This document shows positions 1-13,568 of a DNA stretch of 64,000 nt, piece by piece (the first letter of the stretch is position 1; each line of letters begins with the position of its first letter). Origin of the DNA: Oscheius dolichura (lineage: Eukaryota > Nematoda > Chromadorea > Rhabditida > Rhabditidae); assembly GCA_932521035.1 (NCBI GenBank), contig OW051494.1, positions 7,798,001-7,862,000 on the forward strand. Reading direction: 5' to 3'. Below the pieces are notes generated by a model. It made no database searches. It had not been told where the DNA came from and saw nothing but the letters and a program-made list of their open reading frames with translations. The position numbers were made by a program, and so were the translations under genes.

Positions 1-133
1 CACCAGCCACTGGACGAGGGGCATTGGGAACCGGACGAGGGACGGGGAAGACAGGAATCTGGACGAGGGACCCGGGCCTCCGAAACTGGCCCTGGTAGGA
101 AGAGACCAAGCTCTGAACGAGGGACACCGGGAT
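1..133. repeat. Degenerate GGACGAGGGAC direct repeats
   Basis: Five or so imperfect copies of a GGACGAGGGAC-like unit occur in the first 130 bases, at irregular spacing. The reverse strand reads as CCCTCGTCCAG units, which resemble splice acceptors. It lies just downstream of the receptor fragment on the minus strand and may mark where that gene was disrupted. Confidence 0.4.
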
Positions 134-163
134 TTGGATAAGGACCACCGGCCATTTGACGTA

Positions 164-593
164 TCAAAAAGTGTTCTCCACCTTTGCCCACTGGTAGTCC
201 ATAAGGATGACGACGAATCGATCGATGGACACGAGACAGTTGAGGACATAGGCGGTGGTTCCGATGGTCCAGTGGATAAAGTGGTAGATTTCGATGAGGG
301 GGAAATGCTGCTCGAAGAGGCTCTCGGAATAGAGGCACTCCTTCCCGGTGAACAGGGGTAGACGGATGATTGCGAACTTGACAAAGTAGATGGAGATATT
401 CTAGACAAATTTGGAAGGGATAGGACGTTTGGCTTACGGTGACGGCTGCCACCAGGTAGAGGGAGTAGAATGTGCCCTTGAAGATTTTCCTCTTCCGGAG
501 GATGGTGAAGAAGATGAGCAGATAAGCAGATATTGAGATAGAGCCATAAATAAGCATTAGAATAAAGTAAGGAGACGATAAGCAGCCAGTCAT
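164..593 (-). CDS. Srg-like serpentine chemoreceptor, N-terminal part
   Basis: Two exons on the minus strand: 593-438 (52 codons from ATG) and 400-164, joined by a GTAAGC...GTCTAG intron in phase 0. The first exon has a hydrophobic helix (YFILMLIYGSISISAYLLIF) followed by a basic loop, RKRKIFKG, and FYSLYLVAAVT. The second contains RLPLFTGKECLY, a further helix and LVSIDRFVVIL, resembling the end of TM3 in 7TM receptors. The FYSL...NI.Y...F...RLP pattern is that of nematode serpentine receptor class g. The frame then meets a stop (WAKVENTF*) after about three helices, where roughly 300 residues are expected. It is therefore a truncated gene, a pseudogene, or a gene continuing through an unrecognised intron beyond the left edge. 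Srg proteins are sensory-neuron or epidermal membrane receptors; the ligand cannot be inferred. Confidence 0.6.
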
Positions 594-772
594 TGTCGGT
601 AGGAAGCAAAATGCACGCGAGCTATAATTGAACGCTGGTGTGTGGTGTAATTTAAGACCTCGTTGTGATAAATTACTGTTGGTCTCATTCATAACATGTT
701 GCTAGGCAAAATAATGTGATTTCGAGAGGGAAGAGACCAAAAAGTATTGGGGGGAAAACGTAAAAATTTTTC

Positions 773-854
773 CGCAGTCAGCAGGATTCGAACCTACGCG
801 GGCAGAGCCCAATTGATTTCTAGTCAATCTCCTTAACCACTCGGACATGACTGC
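773..854 (-). tRNA. tRNA-Ser (AGA)
   Basis: Type II tRNA of 82 nt with a long variable arm; anticodon loop ACTAGAAAT gives AGA. TPsiC arm GGTTCGAATCC is intact, the acceptor stem pairs GCAGTCA with TGACTGC, and a T-rich Pol III terminator follows. It is identical base for base to the copy at 1201-1282 in opposite orientation. Confidence 0.95.
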
Positions 855-1200
855 TTGTTGGTCGACGCTCTCCGTATGATGTGTTCGTCGCTCTGCGTGA
901 TTTTCGGCGACCAGGATTCGTTCTAATAGGATCTTACCTATTATTCGTTTATTTCTACGGTCTTTTATCAATTTTAGTAGCAAGGGCACGAAAATAAGGT
1001 CAAAACTCCACCCAACTCGTAAATTTAGAGGGGAATTGAAGATCTTTTGCAGGGGAAAAGCTTCTTTTCTAATTCAGACTCATTTTAAGGAAAGAAATAA
1101 GTTCTCTTCCGACGATTTCGAAGAGAAATAAAGGTTTCGAACCTCCCGAGCCACAATTTGGTCCAGCGATCCCATCTGACCGGGCGCAACCCCGAAATGT

Positions 1201-1282
1201 GCAGTCATGTCCGAGTGGTTAAGGAGATTGACTAGAAATCAATTGGGCTCTGCCCGCGTAGGTTCGAATCCTGCTGACTGCG
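1201..1282 (+). tRNA. tRNA-Ser (AGA)
   Basis: Second 82-nt tRNA-Ser(AGA), identical to the minus-strand copy at 773-854. The two are divergent, with 5' ends 346 nt apart. A CTTTTTTT terminator follows directly. Structure and A/B boxes are intact. Confidence 0.95.
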
Positions 1283-1395
1283 GAAAAACTTTTTTTCCTT
1301 TCCCCCCTCAAAGAAACAAGCCAACGTCATCAATTTTTATTAATCCTCGTTATTTCCTGTAATTTCCTCTGTGGCGTGTCTCCCTCGCCTTCTGT

Positions 1396-1883
1396 CTATA
1401 TTCCGTCGTCCTCGGCCAGGTCGAGAATGTAGAGGATGAAGAGGGAGGACGAGACGAGGGAGACCAGTCCGGCCAGCACGTAGACGGTCGGGGAACACAG
1501 CTCCGACAGCGAGACGGTCGCCTCGTCCTCCTCCTCCTCCGGGTCGCCTCTCCTCTCCTCTGTCTGTCCTCTCGTCTCCTCGGCCGGCTTCTCAGACTTC
1601 ACCGAGCCGATCGAGTCGTCGGGAATGTCCGCCTCTTCGAATTGGTCCTCGCTCGCGTCCAGTGTCGGGCTCTTCGTCTTCCCGCTCGCCCTGCAATCTG
1701 CCGGGTTACTGTATTCTTTGTATTCCTCTGTAAATCATTCCAGACCGTCTCCAATCAGTAGCAGAAAGACGGCCGGTCCGTGGTCACCCCGAAAAAAAAA
1801 CCTTACTTTATGAGGTTTTCAATGGTGCTGCGGGGGGCAGCTTCCACGGCGGGGACGACGTCCTTCTTCGGGGCGTCGACCAT
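1396..1883 (-). CDS. Small acidic tail-anchored membrane protein
   Basis: Two exons: 1883-1807 and 1690-1396. The 116-nt intron (GTAAGG...TTGCAG) splits a lysine codon, giving 123 aa. The N-terminus is MVDAPKKDVVPAVE. The middle is hydrophilic and rich in Glu, Ser and Thr (EERRGDPEEEEDEATVSLSE). Near the C-terminus one hydrophobic stretch, VYVLAGLVSLVSSSLFILYI, is followed by DLAEDDGI and the stop, an architecture typical of a tail-anchored protein in ER or mitochondrial outer membrane. I do not recognise the family. The start is the only ATG that keeps the frame through the splice. GC-rich codon use matches this block. Confidence 0.65.
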
Positions 1884-2129
1884 GGTGAAATGAACTGGCA
1901 GGGGGATTAACTGGATGGGATTATCTTCAATTCTTCTCGACTTGGATGGACTCTGTCTGTTGTAGGGTGGCGGAGATCTAGGCGAGGCGGCGCCGTCGGC
2001 CTCCTGGATTGGCCATTGGCGGCCACATCTTCTCAGACTCTCTCAAATCTTGCTATCTTCCCTCTTTTCTTCATTTCCATTTCAATTTTACTATTTCACC
2101 GCGAAAACGCGCTATTCGAATCAGTTTGT

Positions 2130-2540
2130 CCCTTTTGGTCAAGTCGACAGGAAAAGTGACGCGCCCAGCCTGTCAACTTTTGGTCAAGACAACGGCTTCT
2201 CCACAATCAGTCGTCTCTCTTCCTCGGCAGCATGCGGACGTCTTCTACTAAACCCAGGTCATGTTTTACTCTTTTTTTTCTCGAATTTTCTCTAAAAATC
2301 ATACGAATCCTCGCCATGTCGAGGGGCCCTTTCGGTCTAAATTAGGTGAACAATGAGACGGCCACCAGGGACAGACCGAGTAGAGAATCCGCCTCGAAAG
2401 GTAGCCTGCCCTCCCTCCGGAGAAGGTGTCCCGGCCCGGTTCTCTGGTCCCGGGGTGTCGTCTGTGTCCACAGCGGTGTTTGGAACAGCACAGAAGGCCC
2501 CCGGCGCCGCCAAGGAGAACTGGAAGTGCTCGTTCCCCTC
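2130..2540. repeat. Dispersed repeat, copy 1, with cysteine-rich core
   Basis: Bases 2345-2525 match 58889-59069 at every position but one (AACAGCACAG here, AACAGCGCAG there). The flanks, back to about 2130, are alignable but much more diverged. On the minus strand one frame reads CCSKHRCG ... RRILYSVCP, and a diverged third copy at 12170-12303 keeps the same residues (CSKHRCG ... RRILYVDCP). The core may be an exon of a dispersed gene family or part of a transposon; no family is recognised. Confidence 0.6.
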
Positions 2541-2885
2541 TCGACGAACATTCGATCAAAATTGAGTATTCCTCGTGTCCCAGTCCCTTTCCTGCCTTTT
2601 CTCCCCCCGTAAACCTCCAGACTGGCCATCTGGCGTGGAGAGGACGCTGTCGACCCGTCAAGAGGCGAGACAAGCAGACGATCCACGTTAAACTTTGGCA
2701 GTGTCGGGGTTATTCGCTCACAAACGAGGGCACCCCGGCGCTTATCCTATCCACCGGCCATCGGTTAAAGGCAGAAAAGGGAAATGGGCGAAACGCGGAG
2801 GACGGCCAACAAACTGGCAATGCCTCTCCTCCCAACATTCTTTTTATTTCTAAATTTGATTCTGTGCTTGGTTTTCAATTTTCAG

Positions 2886-3150
2886 GAGAAGCAGCGAGAC
2901 GACAACTGGAAGTGTGGCGGCTATTGGGAAGGATGACGAGGAGCGGCAGACACATGGAAGGAGGTGAGTGGGCTTTCTATCCAATTTAGATTCATCTTTG
3001 CAGGATGATCTTCGTACTCATGGACCTGGTTGAAAGAAGAGACGTCTAGAAAGCCGTTGAAATCCACAGAGACGCAAAAAGGCAGTACCTCGATGGCCCG
3101 TCGTCCTTCAAGGCAGTCGCCTTTCTCGTCTCTCAAGGTTCGCTTCTTCT
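2886..3150 (+). pseudogene. Possible decayed gene fragment
   Basis: An exon-like stretch follows TTTTCAG at 2885 and reads through a GTGAGT...TTGCAG intron into MIFVLMDLVERRDV, a TAG stop, and then, still in frame, KAVEIHRDAKRQYLDG. Protein-like sequence on both sides of the stop suggests a nonsense-mutated relic. There is a faint resemblance to the end of a MIF4G (eIF4G-type) domain, which I would not rely on. It could also be chance open frame. Confidence 0.2.
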
Positions 3151-3485
3151 TCACGTTTCCTTTTTTGGCGTATTACCTTTGGGTAAAGCTACACAAAGGA
3201 CGATGGTGAAATAGAGTTAGCTATGCCCCTTGGAGTTTCTCTCAAAAGCGAGGTAGCTGGCTGCGTCGATCGACGATAGCTCGCTTGCCTGGATCAGTAT
3301 ACCCACGGCAGGACATCCCTTTTTTTAAATGACTACAACACACTTCCCCGTCTGTATTCCTTCGTCCTGTCGAGGTTTTACCGGCCCGGGCGGGCGGGCT
3401 ATCATCTACCAAGCCGGAATCGCGCGTGCTCCTGCCAGGGTGTTCGTCCCGATTGGGTCCTACTCTCTCTCTACCTTTCCCTTCT

Positions 3486-3925
3486 CCTTCAAAACTAGAG
3501 AATGGTCGGGGTTCAATTGCCTTGTTGGCATACTGTAACGTACATTTTCAGGAGGAATTCAACAAGAGCCAATGGAAGAGGATGGAGGAGGACGCCGCTG
3601 CCTTCTTCTTGAAGCGTAACCACGACGACGACGCTCTCCTGCAGGGGAGGAAGAGAACGACTAGAAGAGAGAGGAGACCGTCGGCCACGTAACCTCTGGA
3701 ACTGCTCGCCCTCGGGAGAACAGGATAACGAAGAGGCCCAATTCCGTTCTAGCTGTATTTTCAGTTTCAGCAGTCTCTCATTGTATCTGGATTCTGTCTA
3801 TCCGTCTAGACAGAATCTGGACATATCTGCGCAGATGTCGACACTTTTTTTGGGTCAATTAGCATAGCATTTGGGGATATTAGCATATAATTTTTGATAA
3901 AGATTGATTATTTTCAGGTTGCTGC
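3486..3925. repeat. Segmental duplication, copy 1 (partner 61699-62138)
   Basis: About 440 bp, starting CCTTCAAAACTAGAG and ending TTTTCAGGTTGCTGC, is nearly identical to 61699-62138 some 58 kb away; identity stops abruptly at both ends. It includes an exon with clean acceptor and stop (3552-3692) and an inverted repeat, TCTGTCTATCCGTCTAGACA. Confidence 0.85.
3552..3692 (+). CDS. Terminal exon of unidentified protein, copy 1
   Basis: Exon opened by TTTTCAG and closed by TAA, 46 aa, starting EEFNKSQWKRMEEDAAAFFL and ending RRERRPSAT. It is acidic and helical at first, then strongly basic. Compared with the copy at 61765-61905 there are four differences, three of them synonymous third-base changes (CGT/CGC, AGA/AGG twice) and one Gly/Ala, which suggests protein-level constraint. 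Upstream exons were not found, so it is a partial gene or a duplicated gene end. The function is unknown. Confidence 0.4.
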   Translation, partial: EEFNKSQWKRMEEDAAAFFLKRNHDDDALLQGRKRTTRRERRPSAT

Positions 3926-3929
3926 TCAT

Positions 3930-6900
3930 CTTCTGGTGGAGGTGGGGGAAGAAAACGATAGAAGAAGACTGTCGACGGAACCAAAGTGATATTTCCTCCT
4001 CCAACAGGCGTAAAAGCCCTGCTTAGAGGTTATTGTTCTTGTTTTTTGACTGACCTCCCGTGTTCAAAGGGGTTACTGTAGTTTTAGTTTTAGTTCCTCC
4101 CTAATTTTTGCGTTGCTTATCCTCCAGCTTACATGTTTTAGAATGGCTACCCCCAGAACCCTCCCCTCCCCGGTATGGTGTGTCCCCGGGTGGGAAAAGC
4201 CCCCTGTGCGACGGGTGGCTGCGTGTCTATTACAGCGTGTCGACGAAATCTCTCGTCTCTCGCGTATAGCCATCTATGATATTAGGAGAGAAGGGGAGAA
4301 AATACGGGAGGACAGGCAGATGACGACGACGCCTCTTCAGACACATATTATTCCTTATTATTATCTTCTCTGCCTCTGCGTCCTCCGCCTTCCCCCTGCC
4401 GAAAACGTCAAATTGCCTGGATTGTGGAGGTTCTCGAGGGGAATGTCGTGGCTCCCCGTGGGCCACGGCATATGGGCATCCAGTGCATCTCCTGGGGGCT
4501 TCTTGGGAGGACAGTTTTTCTATGGGTAGCCACCCCAAAATCCAATGAAGATGGCTCCAGAAGGAGCAGTGAAGGTTTTTGCAGGTGCCGGGGTTTCCTT
4601 GTTCAAAAACCCGTCGCAAGGTCCATTTTCTTGCGTCTGCTGATGTTGCCCACCCTGGCGTCGAAACGTCGCCGACGCCGTCCATCATTTGACCCAGTCC
4701 TGGCTTTGTTTTTCTGGGGAAAGTCACCTAAAACCAGGGGAGACGGCCACGGGTTCAGGGTTCCCCCGGTGGACAGAATAGGGTCATGTGCTTCTTTCCC
4801 TTCCAAGCGGACTGTTGCATCGAAATGTGGCGTAGACAGCCTTGGCAACAATCTGCTAGGTGGTGGTGATGGTGGTTTGATTGACCCTAGTGCAACCCCC
4901 GCGGTCTCTCCCCACTCTGCCCGCTCTCATCATAGAGTTTAGTCATCAGACTTCAAGAACTGTCCATCTAGACGACTTCTCCTTCTTCCTCCTCATTGTT
5001 ACCTTATTTCCTTCGGGGTTGAATCGCTCGGAGTTGGGAGACCGTCTCTCCCCGGATGACAGTTCCCCAAGCAGCAACCGCCAGCAGGAGCCCGAGATGT
5101 CCTGAGAACTGGCTCGAGCGGGGGAAGATCTGCTTTTTGGGGCGGCTGCGACAGGCTGAGGGCAGGCCAAGCAGACAGTCCCACACTGATTCGTTCTCCA
5201 GACTGCATTTCCCCAGTTCTTGCAGTGACACGTTAGAGAGACAACGGTAAAACGGCAGGATATTTTGTCTTATTCTTTGGTCTCTTCAAGCTACAGCCAA
5301 GGAGGTATATTTGGCTGGAGGTTTCTTCCGGCAGCTGCAAATAATGGCAGAAAACAGTTCGATTTGTTCCAGTGATTCCATGGAGGTCTCCCGGGCCCTT
5401 GTGATCTCGGTCACCGGGAAACTGGGATGGCGCCTGTAGGGAAGCGAGGCGAGTCAAGGGCGCTCTCTCAGGGGATCTTTTTTCTTTTTTATCCAACAGT
5501 GGGGTGATGTCCCTTTCAAAAACCTGCCTTAACAATAGAAATGCCTGTAGTTGCTCCCACCCCCCGACGAATTCATGATCTTTTCACAAAGACAAAATGT
5601 TATTCCTTCCCCTTTCGACGTTATTTATCTCTTTCTGGTCCAAACAATAATTACTCCGGCTGCCCATCTCCTTCAGTTTCATTGCTATAGCCGTTTGTCG
5701 TCGTCTTCCCCCCGTCGGTCACATGTTCCGTCCACGTGTCTCCTCCAAGTCGAAGTTCCCCCTTTCTTCTCCCGTCCCTGTCCCCCTCTGCCAGATGACG
5801 TGACCCCGGGCTACTCGGCCGGCCGTCGTGGGATATCGGATAAGATAGCGGCAGACTGGGGGTTTTCTCGTCTATCTGCCCCCGCTCCCCCGTGTTCCCC
5901 ATCCTCTCCTCTCCTCCCTGATTCTTGTTCGTCCCCCATCTGACCGTAAATCTTCTCCCTTCTCGTCCCCGTTCGTTCATTTTTGCAACATAGATATGTT
6001 GCCAGAACTGTTGAACTTGTCTCTCGGTCGCGTTCTAGTTTCCTGTCGGGTACATTTCGGGGACTGGAAGACGATGGAAAGGCGAGGGAGCCTCTTTATG
6101 ATCTATGCTGCTTAATCGGGGGCCTAATTTTGTAATTCTGGTGCCAAATGAAAGGTCACTTGTTCCCGGGGATACTGTATTGTTTACTCACGCCTTCTGA
6201 CCGCAAATAAGGGGGGGGGGGGGCAACTTTGATAATTCAACGCCTCGAGAACACTAACTTTCCTTATGGCCTCCCTTTTTTACCGTTCGGGTTCCAGCTG
6301 CCTCCAATGCGTTTGGAAGCACCTGTCCTTTAAGAACTTCATATGGACCTCATAGAACAAAAAGAATCGTAAAATAGCCTCCTCCAAATTGGAGGATAGG
6401 GAAGAGGGGGCATCAGGGACCTAATGCGCACTGATGGTATCCTATAGTCAGTTTCCAATGGATATGTCACAAGTTCAAATTTTAGCGGCGCATCTCCGTT
6501 GCGGGACCATGTCGAAAGAAGGCTGGTCCCTCAGCGGAGGCGCGACAGACCTTTAAATCTCGTGACATATCCGTTGGAAACGGACTATAATAATCCAATA
6601 GATGGGGAGCAAGCTGGCCTCGTGTTCCAAAGAAGCTTCTGTGTGTCCCGGGGACACCTGCGAGCAGGCCACCCACCAGGAAAGAGAGGTGGACGGGACA
6701 TGCGGAGCAGGGTTGGTTCTTTAGACCAGAATCGAGATACCAGTCCTCCTCGGCCTTTATTTTTTTCTTCCAAAGGCTTGCTTGGACACGCGCATAGGCG
6801 GCTCTTGTCCGAGAGGTGCCCAGCTTGAAACCCTCACATATTGTGACGAAATACTCCTGCTAGCCAGTAAAGTATCCGAGAAGCTTCCCTAGCCTCCTTA

Positions 6901-7480
6901 GAGCATTCTCTAACAGAAACACCCGGTCTCTCCCTTTTGGCATCTTGTAGATCTTAGAATCGAACCCCGGCGCCCATCTTCTGACTCATGGTCAATACAT
7001 TTAGCGAACACAGGTTTGACTTTCTCATTGAGTCTATAAAAAGGCCGAAAGCGGAGTTATCTGGGTGCAAGATCTCTCCTCCTGTCCCTGCCCCTGTCCC
7101 TGTCATCCATCTGCCCCGTCCTTCCGTTCGTCCGTTGCTTCCTCTTCTCCCGCTCCCATTCTCCAAATTTAACAACACCTGACGGGGGATGACGAGAGAG
7201 AAAAAGACAAAAAACGGGGGAAGCAAAGGTGGCAGACGGTAGATTTTCGTTGAAACACCAATCAACACCAAGGGAGGAAGGGGGCCGGCCCCCTGCAAAA
7301 AACGAGCTAAATCACGCAACAAACGACCCCCGGTTTGTCACGTGAAATTCGTGGAATACGGTAGTTTCGAACCCCCTCTGACATTCTTCTCCTTCTTCTT
7401 CTTTTCCTGATGATCAATAGATCTCGTGACCTTTAATTTATGATCAATTACAGGGGAAAGCTGTGGAAAGGACAGCCAGG
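3930..7480. other. Long stretch without an assignable gene
   Basis: GC-rich sequence with many short open frames on both strands, none supported by a consistent set of splice sites. Scattered TACTGTA/TACGGTA words are present, and a G homopolymer at about 6208. The minus-strand frame 5233-5535 and the plus-strand tail 4935-5105 (ending NRQQEPEMS*) look mildly protein-like but could not be joined to other exons. Confidence 0.5.
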
Positions 7481-7500
7481 CCGACTGAGATAGAGAGAGA

Positions 7501-10382
<2,882 letters not shown>

Positions 10383-10512
10383 GGGAGGGAGGAGGGGACG
10401 AGGCGATAGGCAACCAGTAGGCAACAGTTGTAAATATTCTTCTGATTCTTGTGAGTGTGTGCCATTATTATCTTTTTGTCACGGTTTTGTTTTGTGGAGA
10501 GAGAGAGAGAGA

Positions 10513-10518
10513 AATAAA
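10513..10518 (+). terminator. Poly(A) signal AATAAA of the dioxygenase gene
   Basis: AATAAA 131 nt after the stop codon, behind a (GA)n run and followed by T/G-rich sequence. Confidence 0.6.
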
Positions 10519-10556
10519 TGTTGTTTTTTGTCAGAAAACAACTAGAGATTCCGCGG

Positions 10557-10575
10557 GCCGACATTTTACGGGTGC
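10557..10575. repeat. Solo MITE arm
   Basis: GCCGACATTTTACGGGTGC, one mismatch from the terminal arm of the MITE family described at 57963-58050; no partner arm nearby. Confidence 0.6.
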
Positions 10576-10847
10576 AGGGGGCCGGGAGGATGGGAGGCGT
10601 TGTTCTGGGTGGATTTTTCTCGATTGTTTTTGTGATCGACAAGGACTAGGATGTTTTATATCCTTTCTACTAGGTTTACGGTAGCCAGAAATTATCAAAT
10701 TGTCCCTAAAATAGCCGAGGCTAAAGTCTGCCGCCCGCTGACCGTCCGATCTCTCTCCCCCTCCAGCAGATCAAGTTATGGATAACCCCTCCGCCGATCT
10801 GCCTTATCCTCTACTATACTAAACTACCCGTCCTTCTTCCTCCCCAG

Positions 10848-11544
10848 ATGATTACCCAAATGGAAGTCCTGGAAACGGAGATCCCAGCCGAGCCTGTCCC
10901 TCTCCCCTCATGGGCCACCTACCTGACGACCTTTGTCACCTGGTCCAATCGTTTCGTAAGTTCGAATTATCCCAGGAAGATGGCCAATTCAGTTGGTTCC
11001 ATGTTATATCTACTCGATGTGTGTCGATCTTCCTCATCCTCAGTACTACGCCCTCCGGGGGATGGTCTGCTTCATGTGTCTCATGTTCCAGGGCCTGATA
11101 GTCGGCCTGAACAAGCAGGCTGCTAAGGTTTGTCTCCTCTTTAAAATAGCTACCGTACCCGGCTCAGGGAGAAGTCCACTCGGACTGTAAGACAAAGTCG
11201 CAGGTGGTTCTTCTTCTCATCATGCTCTGGGTAATGTCGCCTCTCTTCTCTACCGTATCCCTTCTCGACGGGAATTTTGGTACTTTTAAACATATACCGT
11301 ATAGAGTTCCCTAGTGATCGCCGTGATGTTTATCCTAAATTGTCTGGCCCTGTCGGCCGTCTACCTCTGGATCATCCAGCATCCGCTACGGCAGGCCTCC
11401 GTCACCACTGGCTGCTCCGACTCCGAATTGATCCTGTTTCTGCTGATTGGGGTCGTCCTCTTCGCTTTTGGCACATTCAAAGCCTATAATTTACTCAAAG
11501 TTGAAGCGTTACAATTGTTACAAAATAGTACTTTTTCTCAATAA
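10848..11544 (+). CDS. Small multi-span membrane protein
   Basis: Four exons, 10848-10955, 11044-11127, 11168-11230 and 11305-11544, all phase 0, coding 164 aa. The start ATG follows CTCCCCAG directly, which suits a trans-splice acceptor. Hydrophobic helices lie at about residues 38-57 (YALRGMVCFMCLMFQGLIVG), 76-106 (VVLLLIMLW then VIAVMFILNCLALSAVYLWI) and 124-142 (LILFLLIGVVLFAFGTFKAY), with short polar loops holding two Cys-containing segments. I do not recognise the family. It sits 466 nt downstream of tdo-2 on the same strand, but the AATAAA between them suggests independent 3' ends. Its last codons overlap antisense with a decayed minus-strand gene. Confidence 0.75.
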
Positions 11545-12060
11545 ACCGGGCAGCGTTCTTTTGATAATTGCTCTTCAATTTCTTATCGAGGAGGTTCAGC
11601 GGCATGGGTTCCTCGTAGTGGACGAGCTGGCTGAGGTCCTTGCGCCCCTCTTTGATCTCTTGTCTCCTCTTCCCCGACGTTGCGCCTCTTTTCCATCATC
11701 TAGGAGATGGCGTCGTTGAACACGGTCTGCCCGTTAAACCGTCGGAGGAGAAGCTCCCTCGTGGCCAGCTGACTGGGAGGAACTCATCCGCCATCGGCAT
11801 TTTGCGTGACTCGCCCTCCTTGTCCTCTCGGTTGATGGCGACCCATGCTTCTCTTTCGCCACTAATCCAGAACAGAGTAAACCAGTCGAGAAGGGGCGTC
11901 GACAACTTTCGACCGCATTTCCAGTCAGTCTCGCGTCTTCTTCTTCTCCGCGGCGGTCGTCTTCTCTCGAGGTTGTATATCTTCCTTTTAAAAGTATTCG
12001 TCCTTTCGCGGGTACAAAGCGTGCAGGACCTCTCCGAGGCCGACGCATCTGTCATGTCTC
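11495..12060 (-). pseudogene. Decayed minus-strand gene with stops and frameshifts
   Basis: Protein-like stretches follow one another in shifting frames: VGLGEVLHALYPRKDEYF then a TAA; GEREAWVAINREDKEGESRK and MPMADEFLP; after a shift, QLATRELLLRRFNGQTVFND and AIS, then TAG, MMEKRRNV; after another shift at a GGGG run, RRQEIKEGRKDLSQLVHYEE and PMPLNLLDKKLKSNYQKN. At least two frame changes and two stops break one apparent protein. I do not recognise the family. It overlaps the 3' end of the plus-strand membrane-protein gene. Assembly indels could mimic this, but neighbouring genes read cleanly. Confidence 0.45.
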
Positions 12061-12169
12061 TCTTCCTTCGGGAACGACAGAAAACGGTGCTGTGAGCTTC
12101 CTTCCCACGTAAAATTGCGTCTCCCCGTTCATTCGGGTCTATTTCTTTTGCTCAAAAAACTCCAGTTAG

Positions 12170-12303
12170 TAGGTGCGGCCAATGGGACAGTCCACGTAGA
12201 GAATCCGCCTCTCGTGGCAGCCTACCCCCTCGAGGGAGGTGTCCTGGGCTGGTCTCCTGGTTGGCTGGATCCCTCGTGTGCCACAGCGGTGTTTGGAGCA
12301 CGT
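12170..12303. repeat. Diverged third copy of the cysteine-rich dispersed repeat
   Basis: Shares GTAGAGAATCCGCCTC and CCACAGCGGTGTTTGGA with the cores at 2345-2525 and 58889-59069. The minus-strand frame keeps TCSKHRCGTRG and RRILYVDCPIG, so the reading frame may be what has been conserved. Confidence 0.5.
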
Positions 12304-12638
12304 CGTGACTCGGCCGCCATATAAGGGAGACCGGTAGTCACCGAACACCGGATAGCTTTCTTTTGACTAAATTCAACTTCACAGATTTTTCTGATTTCAT
12401 CAGTTTTGTTTGTTCGCGCTCCAAGCTTTTTAGTTTCAGATTTGGCTGCTGGATGGCGGATCGACGGAGGAGGATGGACGATGGACTACCTGAACGGGAA
12501 CTTGTCGATAAGGCTAATCAAGGTATGTGGCCACATTTTGAGTATCTCGCACACTGCCGCCAAAAAGAGTTGGCCTGTCTGTATCTGCCCCGCCGCTCTT
12601 TATCGATGGCCGCGCACTCCCAATAGTCGTTCCCATAG

Positions 12639-12734
12639 TTGTAAAAGCAGGGCTTACAAGTTTTTACACGTTGGTCGACACCGTACGCCGCCTTTCTCGC
12701 CATATATTTGATTGGCTGTGTGCTGCTTTTACAA
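12639..12734. repeat. Inverted repeat TTGTAAAAGCAG / CTGCTTTTACAA
   Basis: Perfect 12-bp arms at 12639-12650 and 12723-12734, 72 nt apart, forming a MITE-like foldback distinct in sequence from the main MITE family. Confidence 0.55.
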
Positions 12735-13568
12735 GTTCCACCAGGTGGGCCCGAGCGAGGACAGATGGCCCGCCATTTTCAAATTTGATCGCGAGATGAT
12801 TTGACTGTGGATCAGTAGGCATAGCTAGCGAGAGTTCTATTAGGTTGTAACATAAGTCTTGTCCCTGGGTTTCCCACAAATCCCCGTGCTCCAATTCTTT
12901 TTCCCTTATATTCTACGCCTCGTTTTATGGTTATCCACCAATTTTCAGTTCATTTGCATGTCACCGTGAATTTTGACAACCGAAAAAAGGCGCCAAACCT
13001 TGGGTGACAAGGCCAATAGCGCTTCCAAAAACTCTGATTTTGGTGTCAATCGATTGCTCTCGATGAGGCGAGTCTAACGGTATCAAATTTAGCCCTGGAA
13101 GTTGCTATTTGGCGGAGCTGGACCTAGTCGGTGGCCCGCTTCAGGTCAAATCTCCTAGTATTTCCCAAAATAGGCGGCAGGCTAAAATATTTGTACCTCT
13201 TTTTAAAGCGAACTTTTTTCAGAGGCCGGCAGTTGTCCTCCTCGTCCCCTTCTCCACCAACGAGCCGTCATCCTCTCGCCGTGTCCTCTCGGGCCAAAAC
13301 CGTCAGAGAGCCTTCCATGAGTGGATCCAAGGAGAGAGAGAGAGATGGTCTCTAGATACGGCTCTCTCTCCTTTTCCACATCGTCTCCCCCTTTTCTTCT
13401 GTTTACTTTGGCAACCCCACAGGCGTAAAAGCCCTGAAGGGGTTGATTGGGCATTGTTGTTGTTATGCTGTAATTACGTGTCGGGTCCCCTTGTAATCCC
13501 CCCGTTCATTCTGCCTTCCCCTTCCCGCGCGCCTTTGTCGAGCCTTTTGCCAACTTTTGTCGAAATCC

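Noticed and set aside
134-361. Open frame on the plus strand at the left edge
   Set aside because: It is antisense to the second exon of the Srg-like receptor, which has clear helices and splice sites.
12518-12894. Minus-strand frames with CKPCFYNYGNDYWEC and LCYNLIELSLAMPTDP
   Set aside because: Partly protein-like, but they overlap the foldback at 12639-12734 and could not be joined by splice sites.
12453-13340. Possible plus-strand gene starting MADRRRRMDDGLPERELVDK with a later Ser/Pro-rich exon at about 13222-13340
   Set aside because: Donor and acceptor phases do not match and no connecting exon was found; minus-strand frames in the same place look equally plausible.
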